Source of the DNA: Dialister pneumosintes
GTDB lineage: Bacteria > Bacillota > Negativicutes > Veillonellales > Dialisteraceae
Assembly (NCBI RefSeq): GCF_001717505.1
Contig: NZ_CP017037.1
Coordinates: 1,197,001-1,261,000 of the forward strand
Direction of reading: 5' to 3'
Length of the DNA: 64,000 nucleotides
In this document: piece after piece, positions 17,134-26,403 of the stretch
Position numbering within the stretch: the first letter of the stretch is position 1
Layout of the letters: the number at the start of each line of letters is the position of its first letter
Position numbers and translations under genes: made by a program
The notes under the pieces: model-generated
What the model was told of the DNA's origin: nothing
Seen by the model: the letters and a program-made list of their open reading frames with translations, nothing else
Database searches by the model: none

Positions 17134-19485
17134 ATGAACAAAATTTATAAGGTTATATGGAGTACGGTAAGAAATGGATATGTAGTAGTGTCTGAATTGA
17201 CAAAGAGACGTCATAACAAATCTTCTTCCGCATACGGAAGCAAGGCGGCGCATGCTATACTTTCCACTTTAGTAGCATTGGGATTACTTTCTCCTGTATT
17301 TGTTTCTGCTACAGATATAGCAACGGCAGATAATGTAGCACAAGTCGGTCGCTTCACTATAGGTGGGACCAATCATCAGAATTTCTATGCTGTAAATAGT
17401 ACAAAGAATGGAGCAGGTACGAATTTTAATAATGACGGTGCTAAAGGTGTAGATAGCATGGTTATAGGTATTTCTTCTTCTGTTACAGGAGACAAGAATG
17501 GTGTTAATAATAGTATTGTAGTAGGTCATTATAATGAAGTAGAAGGAACACATAATGCTGTATTTGGTACAGATTATGCTAATTATGATCATAAACAGAC
17601 ACATATATTCGGTGAACACAATACCGTACTTGGTATAGGTAATTTAGTCGGATATACAGCAGAAAAGGATTCTTCGGATCCTACGAAATGGATTTATACC
17701 AAGAAGAATGCAGGGCAAGATCAAAACGTGGTAGTAGGGCTTAATAATACCGCTAATTGGGGCAGTGTAGTGGTAGGTACCAGCTCAGAAGCAGATAGCC
17801 TCGGAAACTCTTTTGGGCATGGTAATAAGATTTATGGTATGAATGATGGTGGAGGACAGCATGGTACCGCTTTAGGAAGTAATTTGATTGTCAGCGGAGA
17901 AAATGCTTTAGCAGCCGGGTATGAGTCGGAAGCTAAGAGTGATTTTTCCATTGCTTTAGGATCTAAGAGTATAGCATCTGCTACGAATGATATCGCAATA
18001 GGTACAAATTCACATGCTTTTGGGAAATGGTCTATTGCTATGGGGGTTGACAGTACAGCAGAAAAACAAACTGCAGTAGCTATGGGATATGGTGCACATG
18101 CTAAAGTTGATAAGGGTATAGCTTTAGGATCCTATAGTGTAGCAAGTACGGAAAGTAATGAGATAGGATATGATCCTTTGACCGGAAAACGTGCTACTCC
18201 TGACAATATGATATGGAAATCTTCGTTAGGAGCAGTTTCTATTGGGGATATTGCTAATGAATATACTCGTCAGATTACCGGAGTGGCTGCCGGTAAATCA
18301 GATACGGACGCAGTTAACGTGGCACAGCTTAAAGCGTTGGAAGAAAAAATGACGGATGTAGCTTCTACGGCAGGTAAACCTTCTTCTGTAACCACCGGTG
18401 CCAATCTTTCTGTAGACTCCAGTAAGACAAATACAAAAGGTGGTACGGAATATAAAGTAAGTCTTAATAAGGATGTAGATTTAAGTGCAGACGGCAGTTT
18501 AACGGTAGGGGATACTCAGGTTAATAAAAACGGTATGACTATTGCAGGTGGTCCTACTATCACAAAAACTAATGTGGATATGGGCAATCAGCAGGTGCAT
18601 GGTGTAGCGGATGCAACACATGATACCGATGCAGTAAACCTTAGACAGCTTAATGCGAAGATAGGTAATGCTATAACCCAAACAGCAATTATCGGCGGAG
18701 AAATTAAAGAAGATGGAACTCTTGCTCTTAAGAAGGGGGATGGAAGCGAACTTGCTTTTACCGGTAAATTAAAAGATGTTTCAGTGAAAGCGGGTACTTA
18801 TGAAATTGAAAATGGTGATGTGACTATTGGATTGCAAGATAATTACTCCAAGAAAGCAGCAGGAAATCTGGTTATCAAAGATGTAGCGAAAGCTTCTGCT
18901 TTAAATCAGGAAGTTATAGATAGAAAAGCGGCAGATAAAGTAATTACTGATACTATCGGTGCTGAAAATTCTACAAAACTTAAAGAATCTTTCCTCGGAA
19001 CTACTTATATTAAAGATAGTTCTACTTTGGTGGATGCTAATATTGCATTAGATAAAGCAATCAAGCAACAGGGACAAGCTATTGATCATATCAATACACA
19101 GGTTATAAAAGTAAATGATAAGGTGAATAAAGTCGGTGCAGGTGCGGCAGCTTTAGCAGCACTTCATCCCTTAGATTTTGATCCGGATAACAAGTGGGAT
19201 ATTGCGGCAGGTTATGGTAACTATAGAGGTGCTAATGCAGCAGCACTTGGTGCTTATTATCGTCCCAATGAAGATATGATGTGGAGTATAGGTGCATCTA
19301 TTGGTGGTGGAGAAAATATGGTGAATGCAGGATTATCTATGAAAGTAGGATCAGGCACACCGAATAGAGCAGCTAAAGTAAACATGGCGAAAGAAATCAA
19401 AGAACTTCGTCAGCAGGTTGCTAAGCAAGATGCACAGATTGAAGAATTAAAAGCATTAGTTGCACAAATAATGGATAAAAAGTAA
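17134..19485 (+). CDS. Trimeric autotransporter adhesin (YadA-like) with C-terminal coiled-coil extension
   Basis: 783 residues. The N-terminus MNKIYKVIWSTVRNGYVVVS is the extended signal peptide (ESPR) of large autotransporters, with a hydrophobic core to about residue 55. Residues about 70-330 form a YadA head of repeats such as ALAAGYESEAKSDFSIALGS. Two neck/stalk connectors follow: KSDTDAVNVAQLKALEEKM and HDTDAVNLRQLNAKI. The membrane anchor begins near KVNKVGAGAAALAALHPLDF and ends GLSMKVGSG. Beyond it lie about 40 residues of heptad coiled coil (AKEIKELRQQVAKQDAQIEE and following), which is atypical because most YadA anchors end at the barrel. It should form trimeric surface fibres for host or interspecies adhesion. 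Confidence 0.92.
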   Translation: MNKIYKVIWSTVRNGYVVVSELTKRRHNKSSSAYGSKAAHAILSTLVALGLLSPVFVSATDIATADNVAQVGRFTIGGTNHQNFYAVNSTKNGAGTNFNNDGAKGVDSMVIGISSSVTGDKNGVNNSIVVGHYNEVEGTHNAVFGTDYANYDHKQTHIFGEHNTVLGIGNLVGYTAEKDSSDPTKWIYTKKNAGQDQNVVVGLNNTANWGSVVVGTSSEADSLGNSFGHGNKIYGMNDGGGQHGTALGSNLIVSGENALAAGYESEAKSDFSIALGSKSIASATNDIAIGTNSHAFGKWSIAMGVDSTAEKQTAVAMGYGAHAKVDKGIALGSYSVASTESNEIGYDPLTGKRATPDNMIWKSSLGAVSIGDIANEYTRQITGVAAGKSDTDAVNVAQLKALEEKMTDVASTAGKPSSVTTGANLSVDSSKTNTKGGTEYKVSLNKDVDLSADGSLTVGDTQVNKNGMTIAGGPTITKTNVDMGNQQVHGVADATHDTDAVNLRQLNAKIGNAITQTAIIGGEIKEDGTLALKKGDGSELAFTGKLKDVSVKAGTYEIENGDVTIGLQDNYSKKAAGNLVIKDVAKASALNQEVIDRKAADKVITDTIGAENSTKLKESFLGTTYIKDSSTLVDANIALDKAIKQQGQAIDHINTQVIKVNDKVNKVGAGAAALAALHPLDFDPDNKWDIAAGYGNYRGANAAALGAYYRPNEDMMWSIGASIGGGENMVNAGLSMKVGSGTPNRAAKVNMAKEIKELRQQVAKQDAQIEELKALVAQIMDKK

Positions 19486-19509
19486 TTTTTAGTCGTGATA
19501 GAATAAGAA

Positions 19510-19544
19510 AAAAGCTCTCAAAATCTATAATTTGGGAGCTTTTT
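19510..19544 (+). terminator. Terminator of the trimeric adhesin gene
   Basis: Stem AAAAGCTCTCAAA with TTTGGGAGCTTTT (one T-G pair), followed by a short T-run. Confidence 0.85.
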
Positions 19545-19609
19545 CTTGTAGTATGAATAAGCAATAGTTATCCTTTATTTTGCTAAGTAAATAAAAGGAT
19601 ATAGTTGTA

Positions 19610-19638
19610 TTGACATTATACATAATTTATTGTATTGT
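19610..19638 (+). promoter_or_regulatory. dps promoter with embedded palindrome
   Basis: TTGACA at 19610-19615, 17-bp spacer, TATTGT at 19633-19638. Inside the spacer, ATTATACATAAT (19615-19626) is a perfect 5-2-5 palindrome, where a repressor such as a PerR-like protein could block RNA polymerase. The regulator identity is inference. Confidence 0.55.
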
Positions 19639-19701
19639 GAATCTATAAACTATATTTATTTTTTTAGATATAATAGTAAAAATTAAAAGGAGAATATAAT
19701 C

Positions 19702-20142
19702 ATGAAAAAGGAATTAGTAGTACAAGTAAATAATTATCTTGCAAATATTGGTGTTTCTTACATTAAGTTACATAATCTTCATTGGAATGTAGTTGGTATG
19801 CAGTTTAAAGCCGTTCATGAATATTTAGAAAGTATTTATGATGAATTTGCTGATATATTGGATGAAGTAGCTGAAATCTTGAAAATGAATGATGAAATGC
19901 CGTTGGCAAGCATGAAAGACTATGTAAAAGTAGCGACTATTCAGGAATTGGATAATGTAGATATCGATGTGAAAAGTGCAATGCAGATTGTTATTGATGA
20001 TATGAAAGCGTTAAAAGTACAGGCATTGGCTATTCGTGCACAGGCTGATGAAGAAGATCAGTTTGATGTAGCAAACCATATGGAAGATGATGTAGAAAAA
20101 TATAATAAGATTATTTGGTTTGTACAATCGATGTTGAAGTGA
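19702..20142 (+). CDS. dps: Dps/ferritin-like DNA-protection protein
   Basis: 146 residues, typical for Firmicute Dps. LHNLHWNVVGMQFKAVHEYL and YDEFADILDEVAEIL hold the inter-subunit ferroxidase ligands (H, H, D, E). It forms a 12-subunit shell that oxidises Fe2+ with peroxide and stores iron, limiting Fenton damage in this anaerobe or microaerophile. AAAGGAG precedes the ATG. It is monocistronic, with its own strong promoter and terminator. Confidence 0.92.
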   Translation: MKKELVVQVNNYLANIGVSYIKLHNLHWNVVGMQFKAVHEYLESIYDEFADILDEVAEILKMNDEMPLASMKDYVKVATIQELDNVDIDVKSAMQIVIDDMKALKVQALAIRAQADEEDQFDVANHMEDDVEKYNKIIWFVQSMLK

Positions 20143-20160
20143 TAACGAATATAGTAAAAA

Positions 20161-20184
20161 CAACACCTAAATTTTTAGGTGTTG
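20161..20184 (+). terminator. Terminator of dps
   Basis: An 11-bp stem CAACACCTAAA/TTTAGGTGTTG followed by TTTTTT. Confidence 0.9.
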
Positions 20185-20372
20185 TTTTTTATTGCTATGC
20201 AAGAAGAGCTTCAAGGATAGGTGTATATTTCAAATAATTATACAGTTTACTGAGAATGCATGAATTTACAAAATGTATATGTTAAGCAACTATTCCATTT
20301 TTATAAATTTACGGTATTTTGTTTTTTATGATATATTGGTTATAAATATGCAGGGGTATAATAGGGGGATTT

Positions 20373-21416
20373 ATGTTATCTGAGGGGATGCCGGCTGTAG
20401 AAATAGCTGATGTATTGATTTCATCCGCATATGCTCGTCGGGTGAGTGATATTCATGTTGAGCCGATGATGAAAAACGGAAGAATTCGTTTTCGTCATTA
20501 TGGAATATTAAAGGAAGTGGCGATACTTTCTACTTCTAAGATGGTAGCTTTGGTTAATCGATTTAAAGTTATGGGTCATATGGATTTAGGGGAAAATCGT
20601 TTACCGCAAGATGGAAGTTGTCATTGGAAAGTGGATGAAAAGGAATTGGATTTACGATTTTCTGTGATGCCTTCTCTTTATGGAGAACATGTAGTTATTC
20701 GTCTTTTGCCACGTCATCTTCCGTTTATTGAAGAGAATGAACTGGGAATGCTTCCTGTGCAAAAAAGTTTATTTTTGAAGGCTCTTTCTGAAAAAAGAGG
20801 ATTGATTTTAACGACAGGGGCAACCGGTTCCGGGAAAACCTCCACTCTTTACACGGCTTTAAAGATATTGTGTACAGAAGCAGTACATGCTGTTTCTATT
20901 GAAAATCCGATAGAGTATCGTGTTCATGGAATGACACAGGTCGAGGTCAATGAAAAAGCGGGGCTTACGTTTTCCGAAGGGTTAAAAGCATTAGTAAGAC
21001 AAGATCCGGACATTGTGATGATAGGAGAAATTCGAGATGGAGAAACAGCACGAATTGCAGTGCATGCGGCTTTAACCGGTCATTTGGTGCTTTCTTCGTT
21101 ACATACGACTTCTGTTATGCAAGCACCTCTTCGGTTATTGGATATGGGAATATCATCTTCTCTTTTGGCAGATGCTTTATCTCTTGTGATATCTCAACAG
21201 TTGGTATCTGTACATGATATAGATATAAAGAGCAAAAAAGAATATGTAAAACGAACCGGTATTTTTGAAATGATGGCTATCGGAGAAAAGGAAAAACAAG
21301 TAATTAGAGAGAAAAATATTCATGAACTACCTCGTCTTATGAAAGAACAAGGACAGCCGTCTCTTTTGGAGGTATGGGAGCAAAAAATAAAGAAGGGAAT
21401 TCTTATAAAGTCGTAA
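20373..21416 (+). CDS. pilB: Type IV pilus/type II secretion assembly ATPase (PilB/GspE), short form
   Basis: 347 residues. SDIHVEPMMKNGRIRFRH is the start of the conserved ATPase module; Walker A is TTGATGSGKTSTLYTA, the Asp box reads SIENPIEYRVHG, and Walker B is QDPDIVMIGEIRDGETA. Full-length PilB has an extra N-terminal domain and a tetracysteine zinc motif; both are missing here, and the region after residue 275 has no cysteines. It should power pilin polymerisation at the inner membrane. It starts a tight operon with pilT (9 bp gap) and pilC. Confidence 0.85.
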   Translation: MLSEGMPAVEIADVLISSAYARRVSDIHVEPMMKNGRIRFRHYGILKEVAILSTSKMVALVNRFKVMGHMDLGENRLPQDGSCHWKVDEKELDLRFSVMPSLYGEHVVIRLLPRHLPFIEENELGMLPVQKSLFLKALSEKRGLILTTGATGSGKTSTLYTALKILCTEAVHAVSIENPIEYRVHGMTQVEVNEKAGLTFSEGLKALVRQDPDIVMIGEIRDGETARIAVHAALTGHLVLSSLHTTSVMQAPLRLLDMGISSSLLADALSLVISQQLVSVHDIDIKSKKEYVKRTGIFEMMAIGEKEKQVIREKNIHELPRLMKEQGQPSLLEVWEQKIKKGILIKS

Positions 21417-21425
21417 GGAGGTTCT

Positions 21426-22430
21426 ATGTTTTCTTTAGTGCATATTATAAAGAAATATCCGAAAGCTACTGATATTCATTTGACAAGAGGAGAGGTGGTA
21501 CGAGTACGTGTTAATGGAAGATTAACTCCTTTAAATATTGTGGCTGATGCATCTATTTTTGACTATTTGATACGTACTTATTTTCAAGGGGAAAAATTAA
21601 AAGAATTTAGAGAAAGAGGAGCTGCAGATACTTCTTTTTCTGAGGGGGGATATCGATTCCGTTTTCACCTTTATAGTGTGAGAGGCGTAGGAACCGCCTC
21701 TATTCGTGTACTTCCTTCTTTGAAACAATTACCACCGGATAGTGATGAGGAGTGGATAAAGGAAGTGGCTTCGTTAGCTTCCGGTTTAGTATTAATAACA
21801 GGACCTACCGGTTCAGGGAAAACGACTTTATTGGCTAGAATTATTGATGCTGTTAATAAATTGAAATCAGTACACCTTATTATGCTTGAGGATCCGGTAG
21901 AGTATGAATTCATATCGGGAAAAGCGTTGATTCATCAGAGAGAAAAAGAAAGAGATTTTTTAAAATTTTCTGATGGTATTCGTGCAGCACTTAGAGAAGA
22001 TCCGGATATTATAGTCGTGGGAGAAATGCGAGATAGTGAAACTATGCGAGCTGCTTTATTGGCAGCAGAAACGGGGCATTTGGTATTAGCGACCATGCAT
22101 AGCTCACGTGCGGTAGAGGCGATTTCTCGAGTGGTGCATGCGTTTCCGGCGGATGAACAAGATGAAATTCGTATGGTTTTATCTTCTGTACTTCGTTCGA
22201 TATCTGCACAATTATTTTATAAAAGAGAGGGAGAATCTATTTTACTCCGTGAAATTTTAATGATGACTCCGGCTATTGCTCGTTTAATTCGAGACGGTCG
22301 AGACGAGCAGATTCGTTCTTATATGGGACTAAGCCAAGGTAGTATGCGTACTATTGAAAGTAGGGCACGTGCGATTTCCAGAACTTGGGAAGAAAAAGAG
22401 AAACGAAAACTGGCTATTTTCTTAAAATAG
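21426..22430 (+). CDS. pilT: Type IV pilus retraction ATPase PilT
   Basis: 334 residues. ITGPTGSGKTTLLARIIDAV is Walker A, LEDPVEYEF is the Asp box, REDPDIIVVGEMRDSETMRA is Walker B, and HLVLATMHSSRAVEAISRVV is the His box. PilT hexamers depolymerise pili, driving retraction for twitching or DNA uptake. GGAGG lies just before the start. It is between pilB and pilC, 19 bp from the latter. Confidence 0.88.
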   Translation: MFSLVHIIKKYPKATDIHLTRGEVVRVRVNGRLTPLNIVADASIFDYLIRTYFQGEKLKEFRERGAADTSFSEGGYRFRFHLYSVRGVGTASIRVLPSLKQLPPDSDEEWIKEVASLASGLVLITGPTGSGKTTLLARIIDAVNKLKSVHLIMLEDPVEYEFISGKALIHQREKERDFLKFSDGIRAALREDPDIIVVGEMRDSETMRAALLAAETGHLVLATMHSSRAVEAISRVVHAFPADEQDEIRMVLSSVLRSISAQLFYKREGESILLREILMMTPAIARLIRDGRDEQIRSYMGLSQGSMRTIESRARAISRTWEEKEKRKLAIFLK

Positions 22431-22449
22431 GGATAGTAGGGAATTAGGG

Positions 22450-23616
22450 ATGTATATTTATAACTATAAAGCTTATAGGGGAAAGGCAATCATACAAGGC
22501 GAGATACTCGGTGAAACAAAAGAAGAAATTGTAACTTATTTAAGAGAACATGCATTAACCCCAATTTATATTACAAAGAAAAAAAGGTATCGAAAACAAA
22601 AGGGAACGAATAAAGAGTTGGCTTTATTTTTTAAAGAATGGTCAGCTTTGCTTATGGCAGGTATTCCCGTAGACTCCTCTTTACCACTTTTATATGCGTA
22701 TAGAAAAAGAACATCTCATTTAGTGTTGCAACAATTAGAAAGAGATGTTACCGGTGGAAAATCTATATCGGAAGCTATGCGTAAAAGTCAATGGTTTCCG
22801 TCTTTTGCGTCCGCTTTAGTACATATAGGAGAAGAAAGCGGTACATTAGCAGAACAAATGCATATCTTAGCTACATGGTTTTTACAGCAAGCATCTTATA
22901 GGAAGAAATTGTTATCTTCATTGGTATATCCTTGTTTTGTTTTATGTTTATCTTTATTATTTTTCTTTATTGCTATGTTCTGGATTTTACCGGCTTTTTC
23001 CAGTTTATTTACTTCTTTATCTATTCCTATTCCGTTGCTGACACATATTATGTTGCAGATGGGAGTGTTTTTTAAAACTTATATCGGTTGGATAGGAGGA
23101 TTTTTTTTATTATTGATTCTTTTCTTTTATGGATATGCAAAAACTACAAAGGGAAAAGAGCAAAAAGCAAGGTTTCTTTTTCGGTGTTTCTGGTTTCGTA
23201 ATTTGTATACCTTACGATGGACACAAGCCCTTTCTTATTTGTTACGAGCCGGTTATATCTTGTCAGAAGCTTTACGTCAGGCGGCTTATGTAACGGATAA
23301 TGAAGAAGCGGAACGTCAAGTATTAGATATGGCGATGCAAGTGGAGCGTGGAGAACCTTTTGGTGAAGTGGTACAAAAATCAGATTTTAATCGAGGTTTT
23401 ATAGTGCAATTGATAACTATCGGTATGGGAAGCGGCAAGCTACCTACATCCTTAGAACAAATTGCCACTTTATTAGCGAAAGAAAGTCAAGGACAAATAG
23501 AAAAATTAACGGCGTGGTTAGCACCTGTTTGTATTTTGTTATCCGGACTTCTTACGGCTTGCTTGGTTACTTCTATTATATTTCCGCTCTTTGCCGGTAT
23601 AACTCATATTTTTTAA
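22450..23616 (+). CDS. pilC: Type IV pilus inner-membrane platform protein PilC/GspF
   Basis: 388 residues. There are two repeated GspF domains, each followed by membrane spans (YPCFVLCLSLLFFFIAMFWI; then WLAPVCILLSGLLTACLVTS). FFKEWSALLMAGIPVDSSL and RWTQALSYLLRAGYILSEAL are the two domain starts. It links the ATPases to pilin assembly. No pilin, prepilin peptidase or secretin gene follows here, so the rest of the machine must lie elsewhere. Confidence 0.88.
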   Translation: MYIYNYKAYRGKAIIQGEILGETKEEIVTYLREHALTPIYITKKKRYRKQKGTNKELALFFKEWSALLMAGIPVDSSLPLLYAYRKRTSHLVLQQLERDVTGGKSISEAMRKSQWFPSFASALVHIGEESGTLAEQMHILATWFLQQASYRKKLLSSLVYPCFVLCLSLLFFFIAMFWILPAFSSLFTSLSIPIPLLTHIMLQMGVFFKTYIGWIGGFFLLLILFFYGYAKTTKGKEQKARFLFRCFWFRNLYTLRWTQALSYLLRAGYILSEALRQAAYVTDNEEAERQVLDMAMQVERGEPFGEVVQKSDFNRGFIVQLITIGMGSGKLPTSLEQIATLLAKESQGQIEKLTAWLAPVCILLSGLLTACLVTSIIFPLFAGITHIF

Positions 23617-23735
23617 GAAAAAAGAAGTTATATGCAACGAAAATAGAAGAAGAAGTTCTATTCCTTGACAGATTCATGTGTTCCGTCATATATTAAAAAA
23701 TGATGATTATAAAAGTAATAAAGGGGGGTGCCGGC

Positions 23736-24692
23736 ATGCTGAATGTATACAAGCATGATGCTAACCACAAATTGATAGAAGTGGACTTGAATACGGCTGA
23801 AAAAGGATCTTGGATAAATTGTTATACTCCTACAGAAGAGGAGCTTATACAAATTCATCAATTGACCGGCATACCTGTTCATTCCCTACAAACCGTATTG
23901 GATAGAGAAGAACGTTCTCACGTAGAATTGGAAGATGATTATATTTTTGTCGTAGTGAATACACCGGTATGTGTGGAAATGGATTCTTATGATGCGTTAC
24001 CGCTCGGAATATTCCTTACGAATAAATATTTTGTTACTGTCTGCCTTGATAAGAATGCGGTTATCAGCAAGTTTTTGAATAGTACCGGTTATTCATTTTC
24101 TACCTATAAAAAGACACGTTTTCTGTTCCAAATTTTATCATCGGCATCTTCTTCTTTCTTGTATTATTTGCAAAGAATTTATAAACAGACCGGTGTCATT
24201 GGAGCTAGAGTTCGTCAGTCGATGGAAAATAAAGAAATTTTCCATATGCTGGAATTACAAAAGTCATTAACATACTTTAACTTCGCTTTACATGCCAATG
24301 AAAGTGTGATGGAACGATTAATGCGATTACGCACCAGTTCATTAGCGTCGGTATCTCTTCTTAAGGTATATGAAGAAGATGAAGATTTATTGGAAGATGT
24401 CATTATTGAAAATAAGCAGGCATTAGAAATGGTGGGCGTGTATTCAAACATTCTTATCTCGATGATGGACTCTTATTCTTCGATTATTTCCAATAGTTTG
24501 GCACAGATTATGAAATTTTTGACTTCGGTAACGATTTTACTTGCCGTACCGACAGTTCTATATAGTTTATTCGGTGTTAATGTGCCTATGCCGATGGAGC
24601 ATTCTCCATGGGGATTTACGATATTGGTAATCAGTGGTATTATCTTAACCGCTGTAGTTACTTTTGTGCTTTGGAAAAAAGATATGTTATGA
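23736..24692 (+). CDS. corA: CorA-family divalent cation transporter
   Basis: 318 residues from ATG at 23736, chosen because AAAGGGGGG lies directly in front; an earlier in-frame start at 23700 has no ribosome site. The acidic soluble N-domain is followed by a helical funnel and two C-terminal membrane spans. The pore signature is YSLFGVNVPMP, with GVN where CorA has the almost invariant GMN. Mg2+ is the likely substrate, but GMN variants in this superfamily can prefer Zn2+ or act as efflux proteins. Single gene with its own terminator. Confidence 0.85.
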   Translation: MLNVYKHDANHKLIEVDLNTAEKGSWINCYTPTEEELIQIHQLTGIPVHSLQTVLDREERSHVELEDDYIFVVVNTPVCVEMDSYDALPLGIFLTNKYFVTVCLDKNAVISKFLNSTGYSFSTYKKTRFLFQILSSASSSFLYYLQRIYKQTGVIGARVRQSMENKEIFHMLELQKSLTYFNFALHANESVMERLMRLRTSSLASVSLLKVYEEDEDLLEDVIIENKQALEMVGVYSNILISMMDSYSSIISNSLAQIMKFLTSVTILLAVPTVLYSLFGVNVPMPMEHSPWGFTILVISGIILTAVVTFVLWKKDML

Positions 24693-24712
24693 AACCTGCC
24701 TTGTGCAGGTTT
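24692..24712 (+). terminator. Terminator of corA
   Basis: Stem AAACCTGC/GCAGGTTT with a 5-nt loop, followed by TTTTT, overlapping the corA stop. Confidence 0.85.
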
Positions 24713-24927
24713 TTCTTATAAGTAAGAATATTATTCGATAAAATCGTTCTTTTTCGGATATGAGATGAGGAATTTTTATTGATAAAAATCTGTTTTTTTG
24801 CTAAAATGTTTTTGTATTTATAAAATACAAAAACTTATAGAGCGTAGTAGGAAAGTTGTTCAATAAACCTATATAAATCGCTCTTTTTTAGATTTATGCC
24901 TATGTTGGCTATGAAGTGAGGTTGCAA

Positions 24928-26364
24928 ATGTTTTTACATCAAATATTTCAAAAGGCTGATCCTCAGCGTATGGCTTTCGTAGGAAAGCAGAATATGACTT
25001 ATGGACAGCTCACCGCGCTCGTGCGTATGTATCGAAATGATTTTTATCGTCGTGGAATCAGACGTGGTGACAGAGTAGCGTTATACTCTTCTAACAGTGC
25101 TGAATTTATTATTGTTTATATAGCAGTAGTAAGCTTGGGAGCTGTTATTATTCCTGTTAATAACTCCCTTGTAGATAGAGAAGTGGAATTTATTCTTAAA
25201 GATGCAGGTGCTAAGCTTCTCGTGACTGATAAATCAATGGAAGTTACGGTGGAACAAGTTTCTATTGAAGAAATGAAAGTAGAAGCGGAAAAGGGTAAAG
25301 CGGAAGAGGCACCGGCATTTCCTTCCGATTTAACAGAAGATGACGTATGTACTTTCGTGTACACTTCCGGTACCACCGGTAATCCGAAAGGGGCCATGCT
25401 TTCTCATAAGAATTTAATTCGTAATGCAGAACAAACGAATGCAGTTCTTAAACATACACCGGAAGATATGGCCTTGTGCGTATTGCCGATGTTCCATTGC
25501 TATGGCTGGACCGTTTCCGTATTAGTACCGTTATTAGTGGGATGCACTATCGTAGTTATGAGTTCTAAGAATCCGACTGAAATTGTAAATACGATTGCAA
25601 AACATCAAGTAACTATTGCTGCTATGGTACCTCCGATGTATCATTTATTGGCACGTTTCGGTAAAGAAGATTTAATGAGAAGTGTTCGTGTATTTGTATC
25701 TGGAGGAGCTTCTCTTCCACAAACGGTAGCAGAAACTTTTAATGAAAAATATGGACATTTTGTTATTATCGGATATGGATTAACAGAAGCCTCTCCGGTT
25801 GTAAGTATGCTTCCGCAAGATAGACCTAAGAGTCTTTCTGCAGGACCTGCACTTCCGGGAATTGAAGTTAAAGTAGTTAATGGAGAGGGTTTGGATTGTA
25901 AGACAGGCGAAGTCGGTGAATTGTTAGTTCGCGGTGACAATGTTATGAAAGGATATTGGCATCAGGAAGAAGAAACTAAGAAGGTACTGTTATCTGATGG
26001 TTGGCTTCGTACCGGAGATTTGGCTTATTTGGATAAAGATGAATTTGTATACATTGTTGACCGAATCAAAGATTTGATTATTGTAAACGGTGAAAATATT
26101 TATCCGGGGGAAGTCGAATCTTGTATTTATGAATTTCCGGGGGTTTCTGAATGTGCTGTAGTAGGACATCAGGATGATCTTCGTGGGGAAGCGGTTTGGG
26201 CTTACATTGTTATGAAACTGGATGAAGAATTGGATGAAAATGCAATTCGTCGCTTTATGAAAGAACGTATTGCCGCTTACAAGGTACCACGACATTTTGT
26301 GGTTATTGATGAAATGCCGAAGAATTCTACCGGTAAAATTTTAAAGAGAGCTTTACGTCAATAA
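24928..26364 (+). CDS. Long-chain acyl-CoA synthetase (AMP-forming)
   Basis: 478 residues from ATG at 24928 (AGTGAGG 7 bp before; an upstream in-frame GTG at 24916 overlaps that site). Adenylate-forming motifs are in order: A3 TSGTTGNPKGAMLSHKN, A5 GYGLTEASP, A7 GWLRTGDLAY, A8 VDRIKDLIIVNGENIYPGEV, and A10 MPKNSTGKILKR with the catalytic lysine. It activates fatty acids to acyl-CoA through acyl-AMP in the cytoplasm. Chain length is not readable. Single gene. Confidence 0.9.
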   Translation: MFLHQIFQKADPQRMAFVGKQNMTYGQLTALVRMYRNDFYRRGIRRGDRVALYSSNSAEFIIVYIAVVSLGAVIIPVNNSLVDREVEFILKDAGAKLLVTDKSMEVTVEQVSIEEMKVEAEKGKAEEAPAFPSDLTEDDVCTFVYTSGTTGNPKGAMLSHKNLIRNAEQTNAVLKHTPEDMALCVLPMFHCYGWTVSVLVPLLVGCTIVVMSSKNPTEIVNTIAKHQVTIAAMVPPMYHLLARFGKEDLMRSVRVFVSGGASLPQTVAETFNEKYGHFVIIGYGLTEASPVVSMLPQDRPKSLSAGPALPGIEVKVVNGEGLDCKTGEVGELLVRGDNVMKGYWHQEEETKKVLLSDGWLRTGDLAYLDKDEFVYIVDRIKDLIIVNGENIYPGEVESCIYEFPGVSECAVVGHQDDLRGEAVWAYIVMKLDEELDENAIRRFMKERIAAYKVPRHFVVIDEMPKNSTGKILKRALRQ

Positions 26365-26373
26365 GGATATAAG

Positions 26374-26403
26374 AAAAAGACAGAGAATATTCTCTGTCTT
26401 TTT
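26374..26403. terminator. Bidirectional terminator between convergent genes
   Basis: A 14-bp stem AAAAAGACAGAGAA/TTCTCTGTCTTTTT with a 2-nt centre. It serves the acyl-CoA synthetase on the plus strand and the gene at 26403-27029 on the minus strand. Confidence 0.9.
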
